Part shown: positions 1 to 8,871 of the stretch, in pieces
Position numbering within the stretch: position 1 is the first letter of the stretch
Layout: every line of letters starts with the position of its first letter
Assembly: GCF_900104085.1 (NCBI RefSeq)
Contig: NZ_FNLD01000004.1
Span: 62,001 to 126,000, forward strand
Direction of reading: 5' to 3'
Origin: Pseudoxanthomonas sp. CF125
GTDB lineage: Bacteria; Pseudomonadota; Gammaproteobacteria; Xanthomonadales; Xanthomonadaceae
DNA: 64,000 nucleotides
The notes under the pieces: generated by a model
What the model was told of the DNA's origin: nothing
The model's database searches: none
Seen by the model: the letters and a program-made list of their open reading frames with translations, nothing else
Translations under genes and position numbers: made by a program

Positions 1-156
1 GGCCTGCCGTTGTCCAAATTGTGGAGCTTCCGCCAGGCGCCGACCACGCTCAATCTGTTGGAAGGCCCCGACGTGGACCACTTGGAAATCGTCCGCCTCA
101 ACGATTGCGCACACCACACGCCGTTCTTCGGCGAAGCGGTGCACCGGGCGCTGTAA
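1..156 (+). CDS. C-terminal end of a histidine-phosphatase-like protein (partial)
   Basis: The first 51 codons read open in frame 1 and end at TAA 154-156, four bases before folC. The segment begins GLPLSKLWSFRQAPTTLN and continues with a VRLND stretch and a final His-Arg-Ala-Leu. The LPLSxxWxFRQ...N pattern resembles the C-terminal region of phosphoglycerate-mutase-like histidine phosphatases. The catalytic RHG motif would lie outside the window, so the call rests on resemblance only. The tight spacing to folC suggests one transcript. In many gammaproteobacteria accD precedes folC; these residues do not look like an AccD C-terminus. Confidence 0.5.
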   Translation, partial: GLPLSKLWSFRQAPTTLNLLEGPDVDHLEIVRLNDCAHHTPFFGEAVHRAL

Positions 157-160
157 GTCC

Positions 161-1564
161 ATGGCGCGCACGCTACAGGAGTGGCTCGATTACATCGAGC
201 AGCAACACCCCAAATCCATCGAACTGGGCTTGGAGCGCACGCGCGAAGCGGCGGAGAGGCTGTCGCTGGGCAAACCCGCCGCGCACGTCATCACCGTTGG
301 CGGCACCAACGGCAAGGGCTCCACGGTAGCGTTCATCGAGGCCATCGCCCACGCGGCAGGATTGAAAGTCGGCACCTACACTTCGCCGCATCTGCTGCGC
401 TACAACGAACGCGTGCGCATCGAGGGACGCGAGGCCAGCGATGAAGAACTGGTCGCTGCGTTCGAAGCGGTGGAGGCGGCACGCTCGAGCCCCTCTCCCA
501 TCGGGAGAGGGGTTGGGGTGAGGGTACGGCGCAGCGGGGATTCCCCAGCTGTCGGACAAAAACCATCCTCACCCAACCCCGTATCAAGTACGGGGCAGGC
601 TCCTCCCCTTGAAGGGGAGGGCTCAGACATACCGCTCACCTATTTCGAATTCGGCACGCTGGCCGCGCTCTGGCTTTTCCAACAATCGAATCTCGACCTG
701 GTAGTGCTCGAAGTCGGCCTCGGCGGCCGCCTCGACGCGGTCAACATCGTCGATCCGGACGTCGCCGTCATCACCACCGTCGATATCGACCATGTCGACT
801 GGCTGGGCAACGACCGCGAAAGCATAGGCTTCGAGAAAGCCGGCATCGCCCGCGCCTGGAAGCCGCTGGTGCTGGGCGAAAGAGATTCGCCTTCCAGCGT
901 ACTGCGCCACGCCTACGCCATTGGCGCCAATGCAGTGCGGCTGGGCAGCGACTTCATCCATGAGCCTGTGGATGAATCGCACTGGCGCTGGCGCGATGCC
1001 GGTTTCGAGATCGAACTGCCGAATCCGAAGCTCAGCGCGCCGGTGCAGCGCGCCAACGCGGCGACCGCAATCGCGGCATTGCGCGCGCTGGATATCGAGT
1101 TGCCAAGCTCCGCATTCGCCGCAGGTATTGCTTCGGCAACGCTCCCCGGAAGATTGCAACGCTTCGACCTGCATGGCACGCCGGTGATCGTGGACGTGGG
1201 CCACAATCCGCAGGCCGCGCGCGAACTGTCGGCATGGCTGCGGGCCGAACCTGTGCCTGGACGCACACTTGCCGTGTTCGCTGCGCTGGCCGACAAGGAC
1301 GTGCAGGGCGTGGTTGCAGCGCTTGAGGGCGAAGTCTCGGATTGGTTTCTCGCCAGCTTGGAAAGCGTGGGCACGCGCGGGCAATCGGCGGATGAGCTGG
1401 CGTCGAAGGTCAGCGGCGCGGCAGCCGCGGGCTCGCGCCACGCCGACGTGCGTGCCGCGCTGCAGGCAGCTCGAGCGCAGGCGCATGCGGAAGATCGAAT
1501 ACTCGTATTCGGCTCTTTCCACACCGTTGCCGAAGCGCTGGCGATCCTGCATTCAGGTCAATGA
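161..1564 (+). CDS. folC: Bifunctional folylpolyglutamate synthase / dihydrofolate synthase
   Basis: FolC adds glutamate to dihydropteroate and to folates in the cytoplasm using ATP. The Mur-ligase-type P-loop GGTNGKGST is at about residues 47-55, followed by TSPHLLRYNERVRI. The family block TYFEFGTLAALWLF, the VGLGGRLDAVNIVD motif and the late DVGHNPQAA and FGSFHTVAEA motifs are all present. The protein is 467 residues, about 45 longer than the usual 420-430. The excess is a low-complexity segment at residues 109-154 that matches a nucleotide repeat (see the repeat entry) and falls between EAAR and DIPLTYFEF, which are adjacent in typical FolC. The start is the first ATG after the upstream stop. 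dedD, cvpA and purF follow in the order known from E. coli. Confidence 0.95.
   Translation: MARTLQEWLDYIEQQHPKSIELGLERTREAAERLSLGKPAAHVITVGGTNGKGSTVAFIEAIAHAAGLKVGTYTSPHLLRYNERVRIEGREASDEELVAAFEAVEAARSSPSPIGRGVGVRVRRSGDSPAVGQKPSSPNPVSSTGQAPPLEGEGSDIPLTYFEFGTLAALWLFQQSNLDLVVLEVGLGGRLDAVNIVDPDVAVITTVDIDHVDWLGNDRESIGFEKAGIARAWKPLVLGERDSPSSVLRHAYAIGANAVRLGSDFIHEPVDESHWRWRDAGFEIELPNPKLSAPVQRANAATAIAALRALDIELPSSAFAAGIASATLPGRLQRFDLHGTPVIVDVGHNPQAARELSAWLRAEPVPGRTLAVFAALADKDVQGVVAALEGEVSDWFLASLESVGTRGQSADELASKVSGAAAAGSRHADVRAALQAARAQAHAEDRILVFGSFHTVAEALAILHSGQ
485..625 (+). repeat. Palindromic repeat inserted in frame inside folC
   Basis: This roughly 140-base stretch holds three hairpin-like units. 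The first is CCCTCTCCCATCGGGAGAGG at 491-510. The second pairs GGTTGGGGTGAGGG near 511-524 imperfectly with CCTCACCCAACCCC near 570-583. The third is CTCCCCTTGAAGGGGAG near 602-618. It is translated as SPSPIGRGVGVR and following residues with no stop or frameshift. The same CTCTCCC..GGGAGAG style recurs between genes at 34.1-34.35 kb. It appears to be an intergenic repeat captured in a coding frame. Confidence 0.85.
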
Positions 1565-1632
1565 TGGAGAAGCCGTTTCGCGGCACCGTATAATTCGCAC
1601 GGCATTCCCGCCGCGTCGTTTTGCGAGCCCGC

Positions 1633-2643
1633 ATGGATACCGCCCTCAAACAACGCCTGATCGGCGCCGTCGTCCTGGTGGCGCTGGCGGTGATCTTCCT
1701 GCCGATGCTGATCAAGGGCCCGGCGCCCGACAGCGGCGTATCGGACGTACCGCTGGAGGTGCCGGCCACGCCAGGAGGGCAGTACGAAACCCGCGAACTT
1801 CCCTTGGTGGCGCCCGGCAACGCCCCGGCGGGCGGTGTGGTGGGCCTGGATGAGAAGCCGGCCGCCGCGCCGGCAAGCGCAAGCGAAGCCGTTCCGCTCG
1901 GTACTGCCCCAGCCCCCGCAGCGGGCGTCATGCTGCCGGCCAGCACCGCAGGCGGCAACTACGCGGTCAATTTCGGCGCTTACGCCACGCCGGCCGACGC
2001 CGACGCGGTGATCGCACGCCTCAAGCAGTCCTCGCTTCAGGCTTTCCGCGAACCCGCCACCATCAACGGCAAAACCGCCTACCGCGTGCGTATCGGACCT
2101 TACGCCGAGCGTGCCGATGCCGAAGCAGTGCGCTTGCAGGCTTCGCAAGTGCGCAGCGACGTGAAAGCGCAGGTGGTGACGCTGGATGCCGCTCCTGCAA
2201 CGGCACCCGCATCGACCTCGGTGCCGCTGGCCGCGACCGCGCCGCCGGTAACCACGCAAACCTTGCCCGAATCTCCTAAACCCGCACAGACCCCGCCTGC
2301 GGCAACTCCGAAACCGGTGGCTACGGCGCCGAAACCGGCGGTCGTCACGCCCAAGCCGGCCGAGCCGGTGGCCAAGCCGGCAGAAACTCCCAAGCCAGCC
2401 GCCGCCAATGTAGGTTTCGCCGTGCAGCTCGGCGCCTTCTCCAAGGCCGCCGACGCCAATGCCTTGCGCGACAAATTGCGCGCCGGCGGTTTCAGCGCTT
2501 TCGTCGAACAGGTCAAGACCGACAAAGGCACGCTGAGCCGGGTGCGCGTCGGTCCGGTCGCCAGCCGTGCCGACGCCGACAAGCTGAAGGCGCAGGTTGC
2601 GGCCAAGGTGGGCATCAACGGCATGGTCCGTCCGCATCCGTGA
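1633..2643 (+). CDS. dedD: DedD-like protein with two SPOR domains
   Basis: This 336-residue protein has a short cytoplasmic start (MDTALKQRLIGAVV) and one membrane helix at about residues 8-27. A Pro/Ala-rich periplasmic linker follows. A first SPOR domain begins near NYAVNFGAYATPADADAVI (about 110-175). A long Pro-Lys-Ala linker leads to a second SPOR domain at VGFAVQLGAFSKAADANAL to the C-terminus. SPOR domains bind denuded glycan strands at the division septum. E. coli DedD sits in the same place and has one SPOR domain; here there are two. An in-frame TTG lies four codons upstream, but ATG 1633 gives the natural short N-terminus. Confidence 0.88.
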   Translation: MDTALKQRLIGAVVLVALAVIFLPMLIKGPAPDSGVSDVPLEVPATPGGQYETRELPLVAPGNAPAGGVVGLDEKPAAAPASASEAVPLGTAPAPAAGVMLPASTAGGNYAVNFGAYATPADADAVIARLKQSSLQAFREPATINGKTAYRVRIGPYAERADAEAVRLQASQVRSDVKAQVVTLDAAPATAPASTSVPLAATAPPVTTQTLPESPKPAQTPPAATPKPVATAPKPAVVTPKPAEPVAKPAETPKPAAANVGFAVQLGAFSKAADANALRDKLRAGGFSAFVEQVKTDKGTLSRVRVGPVASRADADKLKAQVAAKVGINGMVRPHP

Positions 2644-2712
2644 TCGCCTGACACGTGACCGGGGCCCAGGGATGAAAGGCCGACTCGCAGCAATCGGGGG
2701 ATATCCGTCACG

Positions 2713-3471
2713 ATGATCGACATCGTTCTATTGATCATCATCGGCGGGTCCGCTTTGCTCGGCCTGATCCGGGGGCTGGTGGGCACGCTGGTGTCGACGG
2801 CCGCGTGGTTGCTGGCCGGCTGGGTCACTTTCGAGTTCGGCGGACAGGCCGCCTCCTGGCTGTCCGACGACGGCAACCCCACCATGACCGAACTGTTCGG
2901 CGGCTACGCGTTGAGTTTCGTGGTGGTGATGCTGGCGGTGGCGCTGATCGGCGCCCTGGCCAAATCGATGGTCCGTTCGGTCGGCCTGTCGGGCGTGGAC
3001 CGCATGCTGGGTACGGCCCTGGGCCTGCTGCGCGGAGCTTTCCTGGCCTGCATCCTGGTGCTGCTGATGGGCTTCACGCCTTTGCCGCGCGAGCCTTCCT
3101 GGCGTCAATCCAGCGTAGTGCCGGTGTTGCTGCCGGCCGCGGGCTGGATGCGTTCCAAGCTGCCGGACTGGTCCGTTCCGGAAATGGATTTTCGCAATCC
3201 CCTCCACTCAGGCGATAATGGCGCCCCGGATGAAGCGTCCGGGCCTTTGCTGGACGGTGTCGTTCAGCAAGTCATCGACAAGGCCAAAGGTGGCGTGTCG
3301 CAGCGGCAGGCGGTGGGAAGCGTCCCGGCAGGCAAGGATCCGGCGAACATCGAGGCCGGCGGGCAGGAACCCGCGAACATCGAAGCGAGCGGGCAGGCCC
3401 CGGCAAGCGGTCCCGCCAACCTCGAATCATCGAAACGTCCCACCGGCCAGAAACGGCCCAATTCGCAATAA
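2713..3471 (+). CDS. cvpA: CvpA family membrane protein
   Basis: CvpA is an inner-membrane protein required for colicin V production in E. coli and commonly cotranscribed with purF; its molecular role is unclear. The N-terminal 165 residues show the family pattern: [20 protein letters not shown], then further hydrophobic helices near residues 30-50, 65-85 and 100-120, with [17 protein letters not shown] between the last two. At 252 residues it is much longer than E. coli CvpA (about 160). The extra C-terminal 90 residues are hydrophilic and end in a tandem PANIEAxGQ repeat (about 3337-3425). It is 20 bases upstream of purF. Confidence 0.92.
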   Translation: MIDIVLLIIIGGSALLGLIRGLVGTLVSTAAWLLAGWVTFEFGGQAASWLSDDGNPTMTELFGGYALSFVVVMLAVALIGALAKSMVRSVGLSGVDRMLGTALGLLRGAFLACILVLLMGFTPLPREPSWRQSSVVPVLLPAAGWMRSKLPDWSVPEMDFRNPLHSGDNGAPDEASGPLLDGVVQQVIDKAKGGVSQRQAVGSVPAGKDPANIEAGGQEPANIEASGQAPASGPANLESSKRPTGQKRPNSQ

Positions 3472-3491
3472 GCAAGCGGAGTACGCAAACC

Positions 3492-4961
3492 ATGTGCGGC
3501 ATCGTCGGAATCGTCGGCAACCAGAACGTTGCGGGGCAGCTTTATGACGGGCTGACCGTCCTGCAGCACCGTGGGCAGGATGCGGCCGGCATCGCCACCG
3601 CCGACGGCACGCGCTTGCGCGTGCACAAGGACAACGGGCTGGTGCGCGATGTGTTCAACCCCAAGGCGATGAGCACGCTGGAAGGGCGCGTGGGCATCGC
3701 CCACTGCCGCTACCCGACCGCCGGTTCCGAAGGTCTGGACGAAGCGCAGCCGTTCTACGTGAATTCGCCGTACGGCATCGCCCTGGCGCACAACGGCAAC
3801 CTGATCAACACCGACGCCCTGCGCCAGGACGTGTTCGCCGAGGATCGCCGCAACATCAATACCGATTCGGACAGCGAAGTGCTGCTGAATGTGTTCGCGC
3901 ACGAACTAGACCGTCAGCGCACGCTTTCGCCCGAGACCGCGATCCGCGCCGTGGCCGGTGTGCACCGCCGGGTCAAGGGCGGCTACGCGGTGGTCAGCGT
4001 GGTGCTGGGCCTGGGCCTGGTGGCTTTCCGCGACCCGCACGGCATCCGCCCGCTGGTGCTGGGCAAGCGCGACCACAACGAAGGCACCGAATACATCGTC
4101 GCTTCCGAATCGGCGGCGCTGGACATTCTGGGCTTCCAGCGCGTGCGCGACGTGCAGCCGGGCGAAGCCATCGTCATCACCGCGCGCGGCGAGCTGTTCG
4201 CCGAAATCTGCGCCGAACCGCAAGAGCATGCGCCCTGCATCTTCGAGTACGTGTACTTCGCGCGTCCCGATTCGATGATCGACAACGTTTCCGTGCACAA
4301 GGCGCGCATGCGCATGGGCGTGAAGCTGGGCGAGAAGATCCTGCGCCTGCGCCCGGACCACGATATCGACACCATCATCCCGATTCCCGACACCTCGCGC
4401 GATGCGGCGCTGGAAATCTCCAACGTGCTGGGCGTGAAGTACCGCGAGGGCTTCATCAAGAACCGCTACGTCGGCCGCACCTTCATCATGCCGGGGCAGG
4501 GCGAGCGCGTTAAGTCGGTGCGCCGCAAGCTCAATCCCATCACGCTGGAGTTCCGCAACCGCGTGGTGCTGCTGGTGGACGATTCGATCGTGCGCGGCAC
4601 CACCAGCCAGCAGATCGTGCAGATGGCGCGCGACGCCGGCGCGCGCAAGGTCTATCTGGCTTCGGCCGCGCCGCCGGTGCGTTTCCCCAACATCTACGGC
4701 ATCGACATGCCGGCGGTGGACGAACTGGTGGCCAACGACCGCAGCATCGAGGACATCGAAAAGTTCCTGGGCTGCGACTGGCTGATCTACCAGGATCTGG
4801 AAGATCTGGAAGCCTCGGTGCGCGAAGGCAACCTGGATCTGCAGCGCTTCGATTCTTCTTGTTTCAACGGCGATTACGTGACCGGTATCGAGCCCGGTTA
4901 TTTCGAGCGCATCGAATCGCTGCGTTCGGATGAAGCCAAGCGCAAGCGTCGGGTGTCGTGA
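3492..4961 (+). CDS. purF: Amidophosphoribosyltransferase
   Basis: PurF makes 5-phosphoribosylamine from PRPP and glutamine, the first committed step of purine synthesis. The protein starts MCGIVGIVG, placing the N-terminal nucleophile Cys at position 2 once Met is removed. The class II glutamine amidotransferase part contains [11 protein letters not shown] and AHNGNL. The C-terminal phosphoribosyltransferase part carries the PRPP loop [12 protein letters not shown] at about residues 359-370. Its length of 489 residues is close to the E. coli enzyme (505). It is the last gene of the folC-dedD-cvpA-purF run. A large inverted repeat begins 20 bases after the stop. Confidence 0.97.
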   Translation: MCGIVGIVGNQNVAGQLYDGLTVLQHRGQDAAGIATADGTRLRVHKDNGLVRDVFNPKAMSTLEGRVGIAHCRYPTAGSEGLDEAQPFYVNSPYGIALAHNGNLINTDALRQDVFAEDRRNINTDSDSEVLLNVFAHELDRQRTLSPETAIRAVAGVHRRVKGGYAVVSVVLGLGLVAFRDPHGIRPLVLGKRDHNEGTEYIVASESAALDILGFQRVRDVQPGEAIVITARGELFAEICAEPQEHAPCIFEYVYFARPDSMIDNVSVHKARMRMGVKLGEKILRLRPDHDIDTIIPIPDTSRDAALEISNVLGVKYREGFIKNRYVGRTFIMPGQGERVKSVRRKLNPITLEFRNRVVLLVDDSIVRGTTSQQIVQMARDAGARKVYLASAAPPVRFPNIYGIDMPAVDELVANDRSIEDIEKFLGCDWLIYQDLEDLEASVREGNLDLQRFDSSCFNGDYVTGIEPGYFERIESLRSDEAKRKRRVS

Positions 4962-4980
4962 AATCCGTTTTGCTCGAGTC

Positions 4981-5084
4981 GTCATCCCAGCGAACGCTGG
5001 GATCCACTTTGACTTTGCCCTTGAATGTCGAACAGCAAAGGCAAAAGCAAGATCAAAATGGATCCCAGCTTTCGCTGGGATGAC
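4981..5084. repeat. GTCATCCC-type inverted repeat (family C, copy 1)
   Basis: Arms GTCATCCCAGCGAACGCTGG (4981-5000) and its near-perfect complement ending at 5084 flank about 55 bases. Related copies are at 20755-20836 and 60014-60112, where the arm is GTCATTCCCGCGAAGGCGGG or a close variant. It lies after purF and runs to within 12 bases of the DUF455 start codon. Confidence 0.85.
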
Positions 5085-5096
5085 GATTCATTTTTC

Positions 5097-5903
5097 ATGT
5101 TTTCGTCGCTTTTCGACGCCGCTCGGGCATGCCTTGACACTGCTTCGCCAGACGACAAAGTCGCGCTGACCCAGGAGTACGCCGCTGCGTTCTCCCGTCG
5201 TGAACTCCGTGCCGCTCCCGATGCGCCAGCAACGCAGCCCATCCGCATGCCCGGCCGTCCTGAGCGGCCACGACTGGTGCCTGCGCGCGATCTTCCGCAA
5301 CGCGGCATCGGCAGCGCCGAAGGCCGCGCTGCCTTCATCCACGCCATCGCCCATATCGAGTTCAACGCCATCGACCTGGCCTGGGACGCGGTCTACCGCT
5401 TCCGCGGCCTGCCTCCGCAGTTCTATGCCGACTGGGTGTCGGTAGCCAACGACGAGTCCCGGCATTTCGTGTTGCTGCGGGATCGCCTGCGCGATTTGGG
5501 TCACGACTACGGCGATTTCGATGCGCATAACGGTTTGTGGGAAATGGCCGAGAAGACCGCCCATGACGGTCTGGCGCGCATGGCTCTGGTGCCACGGGTG
5601 TTGGAAGCGCGAGGATTGGATGTCACGCCCGGCATGATCGCCAAGCTGCGCAACCTGGGCGACACGGCCAGCGTGGAAATACTGGAGCTGATCCTGAGCG
5701 AAGAAGTGGCCCATGTCGCCGCCGGTTCGCATTGGTATCGGTGGTATTGCGAACGCGAAGGCAGGGAACCGCGTTCGACTTTCCGCGAACTGCTGGCCCA
5801 GTACGCCGGACCCGTGCTGCGCGGTCCGTTCAACCATCATGCGAGATTGCAGGCCGGTTTCGACGCCGAGGAAATCGCCGCCCTGGAGCAGCTGGCCCCG
5901 TAA
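5097..5903 (+). CDS. DUF455 family ferritin-like protein
   Basis: This 268-residue protein belongs to the DUF455 family, thought to have a ferritin-like four-helix bundle related to the tRNA hydroxylase MiaE. Possible di-metal ligands are visible: a Glu in AHIEFNAIDLAWD, the Glu and His of NDESRHF, and the Glu/His of LSEEVAHVAAG. The reading frame is open upstream to 5025, but that extension is only translated repeat, so ATG 5097 (MFSSLFDAARACL) is chosen. No clear Shine-Dalgarno is visible because the repeat ends 12 bases before the start. The substrate is unknown. It is convergent with lpxH. Confidence 0.85.
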   Translation: MFSSLFDAARACLDTASPDDKVALTQEYAAAFSRRELRAAPDAPATQPIRMPGRPERPRLVPARDLPQRGIGSAEGRAAFIHAIAHIEFNAIDLAWDAVYRFRGLPPQFYADWVSVANDESRHFVLLRDRLRDLGHDYGDFDAHNGLWEMAEKTAHDGLARMALVPRVLEARGLDVTPGMIAKLRNLGDTASVEILELILSEEVAHVAAGSHWYRWYCEREGREPRSTFRELLAQYAGPVLRGPFNHHARLQAGFDAEEIAALEQLAP

Positions 5904-5925
5904 AGCTGCGGACGTGCCGAGATGC

Positions 5926-5997
5926 GTAGGAGCGACGTGAGTCGCGAATATTCACACGCGGAGGTTTCGCGACTTACGTCGCTCCTACGCGCCCCTA
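5926..5997. repeat. GTAGGAGCGACGT inverted repeat (family A, copy 1)
   Basis: The arm GTAGGAGCGACGTGAGTCGC at 5926-5945 is complemented by GCGACTTACGTCGCTCCTAC ending at 5988. A degenerate outer arm (CCCCTAC, 5992-5998) follows and supplies the TAG of lpxH. It lies between convergent DUF455 and lpxH, a position suited to a two-way terminator. Other copies are at 8803, 20121 and 54562. Confidence 0.88.
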
Positions 5998-6741
5998 CGG
6001 TTGCAGGGACTCCAGCCGATAGCCATCCGCATTCACGCGCAACACCGACCCTTGCTCATACCAGTCCCCAAGCACAATACGCGTGCAAGGGTGATCGCCC
6101 AGTTGCAGCTCGTGCACGGCAGGGCGATGGGTGTGCCCATGGATCATGGTGTCGATGCCGAAACGGGTGAATGTCGCCTCGACCGTGGCGGGAGTCACGT
6201 CCGTGACCGTTTCGAAGCGCACATCGTTGCCGCCTTCGCGCAGTTTGGCCTGATGCGCCCGACTGGCCGCACGTGCCTGCGTGGCGAAGGCCAGCCGCGC
6301 CTGCAGAGTCTGCGAGAGGAACTGCGCCTGCCAGGCCGGGTTGCGGGTCTGCGCGCGGAAGGCCTGGTAGGCGACATCGTCGGTGCACAGCAGATCGCCG
6401 TGCAGTAGCAGCGTCGGCTTGCCGTAAAGCACGACCACGGCAGGGTCCGGCAGGATGCGGAAGCCGGCATGCGCCGCGTAATCCTGTCCGACCAGGAAAT
6501 CCCGGTTGCCGCGAATGAAATACACCGGCACGCCACCATCGGCCACTTCCCGCAACGCCGAGGCGACATAAGCGCCGACTTCGGAGGGGTCGTCGTCGCC
6601 GACCCAGGCTTCGAACAGGTCGCCGAGCACATACAGCGCGTCGGCCGATTTCCCTTCGCGCCGTACGAACTGGCCGAATAGTTCGGTGATGGCCGGCCGG
6701 GAGGAATCCAGGTGCAGATCGGAGATGAAAAGGGTGGTCAT
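5995..6741 (-). CDS. lpxH: UDP-2,3-diacylglucosamine diphosphatase
   Basis: LpxH cleaves UDP-2,3-diacylglucosamine to lipid X and UMP on the cytoplasmic face of the inner membrane, in lipid A synthesis. The calcineurin-like metallophosphoesterase motifs appear in order: FISDLHLD at the N-terminus, [32 protein letters not shown] and a late MIHGHTHRP. The length of 248 residues is normal for LpxH. The stop codon TAG lies in a degenerate outer arm of the adjacent family A repeat, so the final codons border repeat DNA. It is divergent from gltX across another repeat. Confidence 0.95.
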   Translation of the reverse strand: MTTLFISDLHLDSSRPAITELFGQFVRREGKSADALYVLGDLFEAWVGDDDPSEVGAYVASALREVADGGVPVYFIRGNRDFLVGQDYAAHAGFRILPDPAVVVLYGKPTLLLHGDLLCTDDVAYQAFRAQTRNPAWQAQFLSQTLQARLAFATQARAASRAHQAKLREGGNDVRFETVTDVTPATVEATFTRFGIDTMIHGHTHRPAVHELQLGDHPCTRIVLGDWYEQGSVLRVNADGYRLESLQP

Positions 6742-6758
6742 GGGTCAATTGTAGGTTC

Positions 6759-6856
6759 TTGTAGGAGCTGCGTAAGCTGCGACCGAAAACGGTCCGGTTA
6801 CGGCAAGCCGTCCCCGCGCCCCATTCCTGCGGTCGCAGCTTACGCAGCTCCTACAA
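6759..6856. repeat. GTAGGAGCTGCGTAAGC inverted repeat (family A variant)
   Basis: TTGTAGGAGCTGCGTAAGCT begins at 6759 and its complement (GCAGCTTACGCAGCTCCTAC) ends at 6854. The core of about 45 bases contains an ACGGTCCG stretch. It fills almost the whole gap between divergent lpxH and gltX, so promoters for both genes must lie in or beside it. The outer GTAGGAGC is shared with family A. Confidence 0.85.
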
Positions 6857-6892
6857 GGTAAAATTGCCGGATTCCGCTTTATTGGACCTCAA

Positions 6893-8299
6893 ATGACCTG
6901 CCGTACCCGTTTCGCCCCCAGCCCCACCGGTTACCTGCACATCGGCGGCGCGCGCACCGCGCTGTACTGCTGGCTGGAGGCGCGCCACCGCGGCGGCGAC
7001 TTCATCCTGCGCATCGAGGACACCGACCGCGAGCGCAGCACCCAGGGCGCCATCGACGCCATCCTGGAGGCGATGGAATGGCTGGGGCTGGACTACGACG
7101 AAGGCCCGATCTACCAGACTCAGCGCCTGGATCGCTACCGTGAAGTGGCCGAGCAACTGGTCGCCGACGGCAAGGCCTACTACGCCTACGAGACCAAGGA
7201 GGAGCTGGAAGCCATCCGCAACGCCGCTCAGGCCGCGGGCGACAAGCCGCGCTACGACGGCCGTGCGCGCGAACTGAACCTGCCGCATCGCGACGATCCC
7301 AACCGCGTGATCCGCTTCAAGAACCCGCAAACCGGCAGCGTGGTGTTCGAAGACCGCATCAAGGGCCGCATCGAGATAAGCAACAGCGAGCTGGACGATC
7401 TGGTGATCTTCCGCTCCGACGGTTACCCCACCTACAACTTCGCGGTGGTGGTGGACGACATCGACATGGGTATCACCGACGTGATCCGCGGCGACGACCA
7501 CATCAACAATACGCCGCGCCAGATCAATATCTACCAAGCGTTGGGCGTGCCGGTGCCGCTGTTCTCGCACATGCCGATGATCCTGGACCCGGAAGGCGCC
7601 AAGCTGTCCAAGCGCACCGGCGCGGCCGACGTGATGCAGTACAAGGACGCCGGCTACCTGCCGCATGCGCTGATCAACTACCTGGCGCGGCTGGGCTGGT
7701 CGCACGGCGACCAGGAGCTGTTCACACGCGAGGAACTGATCCAGCTGTTCTCGGTGGAAGACGTCAATTCCAAGGCCGCGCGCCTGGACATGGACAAGCT
7801 GGGCTGGGTCAACCAGCACTATCTCAAGAGCGACGATCCGGCCGCCATCGCGCCGCAGTTGGAGTACCAGTTGCGCAAGCTGGGGTTGGAGCCCGCCAAC
7901 GGCCCCGCACCGGCCGACGTCGTCATCGCCCTGCGCGACCGCGTGCAGACGCTGAAAGAGATGGCCGAACGCGCCGCGGTCTGGTACCTGCCGCTGGAAA
8001 ATTACGACGAAGCCGCAGTCGCCAAGCATCTGAACGCCGCGGCTTCCGCGCCGCTGGCCGCCGCCCGCGACCATCTGGCCAATGCGGTGGAATGGACCGT
8101 CGAATCGGTCTCTGCGGCTCTCCACGACACGGCCGCCGCGCTGGGCCTGGGCATGGGCAAGGTGGCCCAGCCGCTGCGTGTGGCCATCACCGGCACACAG
8201 GTCAGCCCGGATATTTCCCAGACCGTGTACCTGGCCGGACGCGATCAGGCCTTGAAACGCATCGATGCAGCGCTTATCAAGATACCTGCGGATTCATAA
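6893..8299 (+). CDS. gltX: Glutamyl-tRNA synthetase
   Basis: This class I aminoacyl-tRNA synthetase charges tRNA-Glu. The N-terminal [19 protein letters not shown] contains the HIGH-type motif HIGG at residues 16-19, and KLSKRTGA at about 237 is the KMSKS-type motif. The D-box region EDTDRERST and the binding motif [24 protein letters not shown] are typical. The protein has 468 residues, the usual bacterial length. The start at ATG 6893 places the APSPTG motif at the N-terminus, as in homologues. zur follows 13 bases later on the same strand. Confidence 0.97.
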   Translation: MTCRTRFAPSPTGYLHIGGARTALYCWLEARHRGGDFILRIEDTDRERSTQGAIDAILEAMEWLGLDYDEGPIYQTQRLDRYREVAEQLVADGKAYYAYETKEELEAIRNAAQAAGDKPRYDGRARELNLPHRDDPNRVIRFKNPQTGSVVFEDRIKGRIEISNSELDDLVIFRSDGYPTYNFAVVVDDIDMGITDVIRGDDHINNTPRQINIYQALGVPVPLFSHMPMILDPEGAKLSKRTGAADVMQYKDAGYLPHALINYLARLGWSHGDQELFTREELIQLFSVEDVNSKAARLDMDKLGWVNQHYLKSDDPAAIAPQLEYQLRKLGLEPANGPAPADVVIALRDRVQTLKEMAERAAVWYLPLENYDEAAVAKHLNAAASAPLAAARDHLANAVEWTVESVSAALHDTAAALGLGMGKVAQPLRVAITGTQVSPDISQTVYLAGRDQALKRIDAALIKIPADS

Positions 8300-8312
8300 T
8301 CCTCATTCGACC

Positions 8313-8798
8313 ATGGCCCAGAAGCACTCCTGCACAGATCCCAAGCACCACGTCGACGACGCCCACGGCTTCGTCGCGGCGGTGGAGCGCGCGTGCCAGG
8401 AACGCGGCTTGCGCCTGACCCCGATCCGCTCGCGCGTGCTTTCGCTGATCGCCGACGCCGGCAAGCCGATCAAGGCTTACGAACTGCTGGAGCTGGTACG
8501 CGAAAAGAAGGGGGTGGGCGCCGATGCGCCGCCCACGGTCTACCGCGCGCTGGATTTCCTGATGGCCAACGGTTTCGTGCACAAGCTGGAATCGGTGAAT
8601 GCGTTCGTGGCCTGCCACCATCCCAACAGCGACCAGCACTCTGTGCCGTTCCTGATCTGCGACCGCTGCCATAGCGCCGTCGAGCTGGAAGACCGCGAAG
8701 TGGTCACGCAACTGGAAGCCCGCGCCAAAGCGCTCGGCTTCCAGCCGCAGGCGCAGACCTTGGAAGTGCACGGCCTCTGCGCGCGCTGCGCCGCGTGA
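8313..8798 (+). CDS. zur: Zinc uptake regulator, Fur family
   Basis: This 161-residue Fur-family repressor looks like Zur rather than Fur. The winged-helix part has RLTPIRSRVLSLI and PTVYRALDFLMANGFVHKLES. Metal-site residues include FVACHHPNSDQHS, the CDRC pair and the C-terminal GLCARC; paired CxxC motifs form the structural zinc site in Zur and Fur proteins. With zinc bound, Zur represses zinc-uptake genes. A Zur-like box sits 4 kb downstream between znuD and merC. ATG 8313 is preferred to an in-frame ATG at 8265 that lies inside gltX. The 13-base gap to gltX suggests cotranscription. Confidence 0.9.
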   Translation: MAQKHSCTDPKHHVDDAHGFVAAVERACQERGLRLTPIRSRVLSLIADAGKPIKAYELLELVREKKGVGADAPPTVYRALDFLMANGFVHKLESVNAFVACHHPNSDQHSVPFLICDRCHSAVELEDREVVTQLEARAKALGFQPQAQTLEVHGLCARCAA

Positions 8799-8802
8799 TT
8801 CC

Positions 8803-8871
8803 GTAGGAGCGCGTAGGAGCGACGTAAGTCGCGAACCCATACAGAATATTCGCGACTTACGTCGCTCCTAC
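8803..8871. repeat. GTAGGAGCGACGT inverted repeat (family A, copy 2)
   Basis: GTAGGAGC occurs twice in tandem at 8803 and 8813, then GACGTAAGTCGCGAA. The complement GCGACTTACGTCGCTCCTAC ends at 8871. It separates convergent zur and the MFS gene. CTA 8868-8870 in the right arm is the TAG stop of the MFS gene on the reverse strand. Confidence 0.9.

Noticed and set aside
1-156. End of accD
   Set aside because: accD often precedes folC, but the residues do not resemble the carboxyltransferase C-terminus and fit a histidine phosphatase better.
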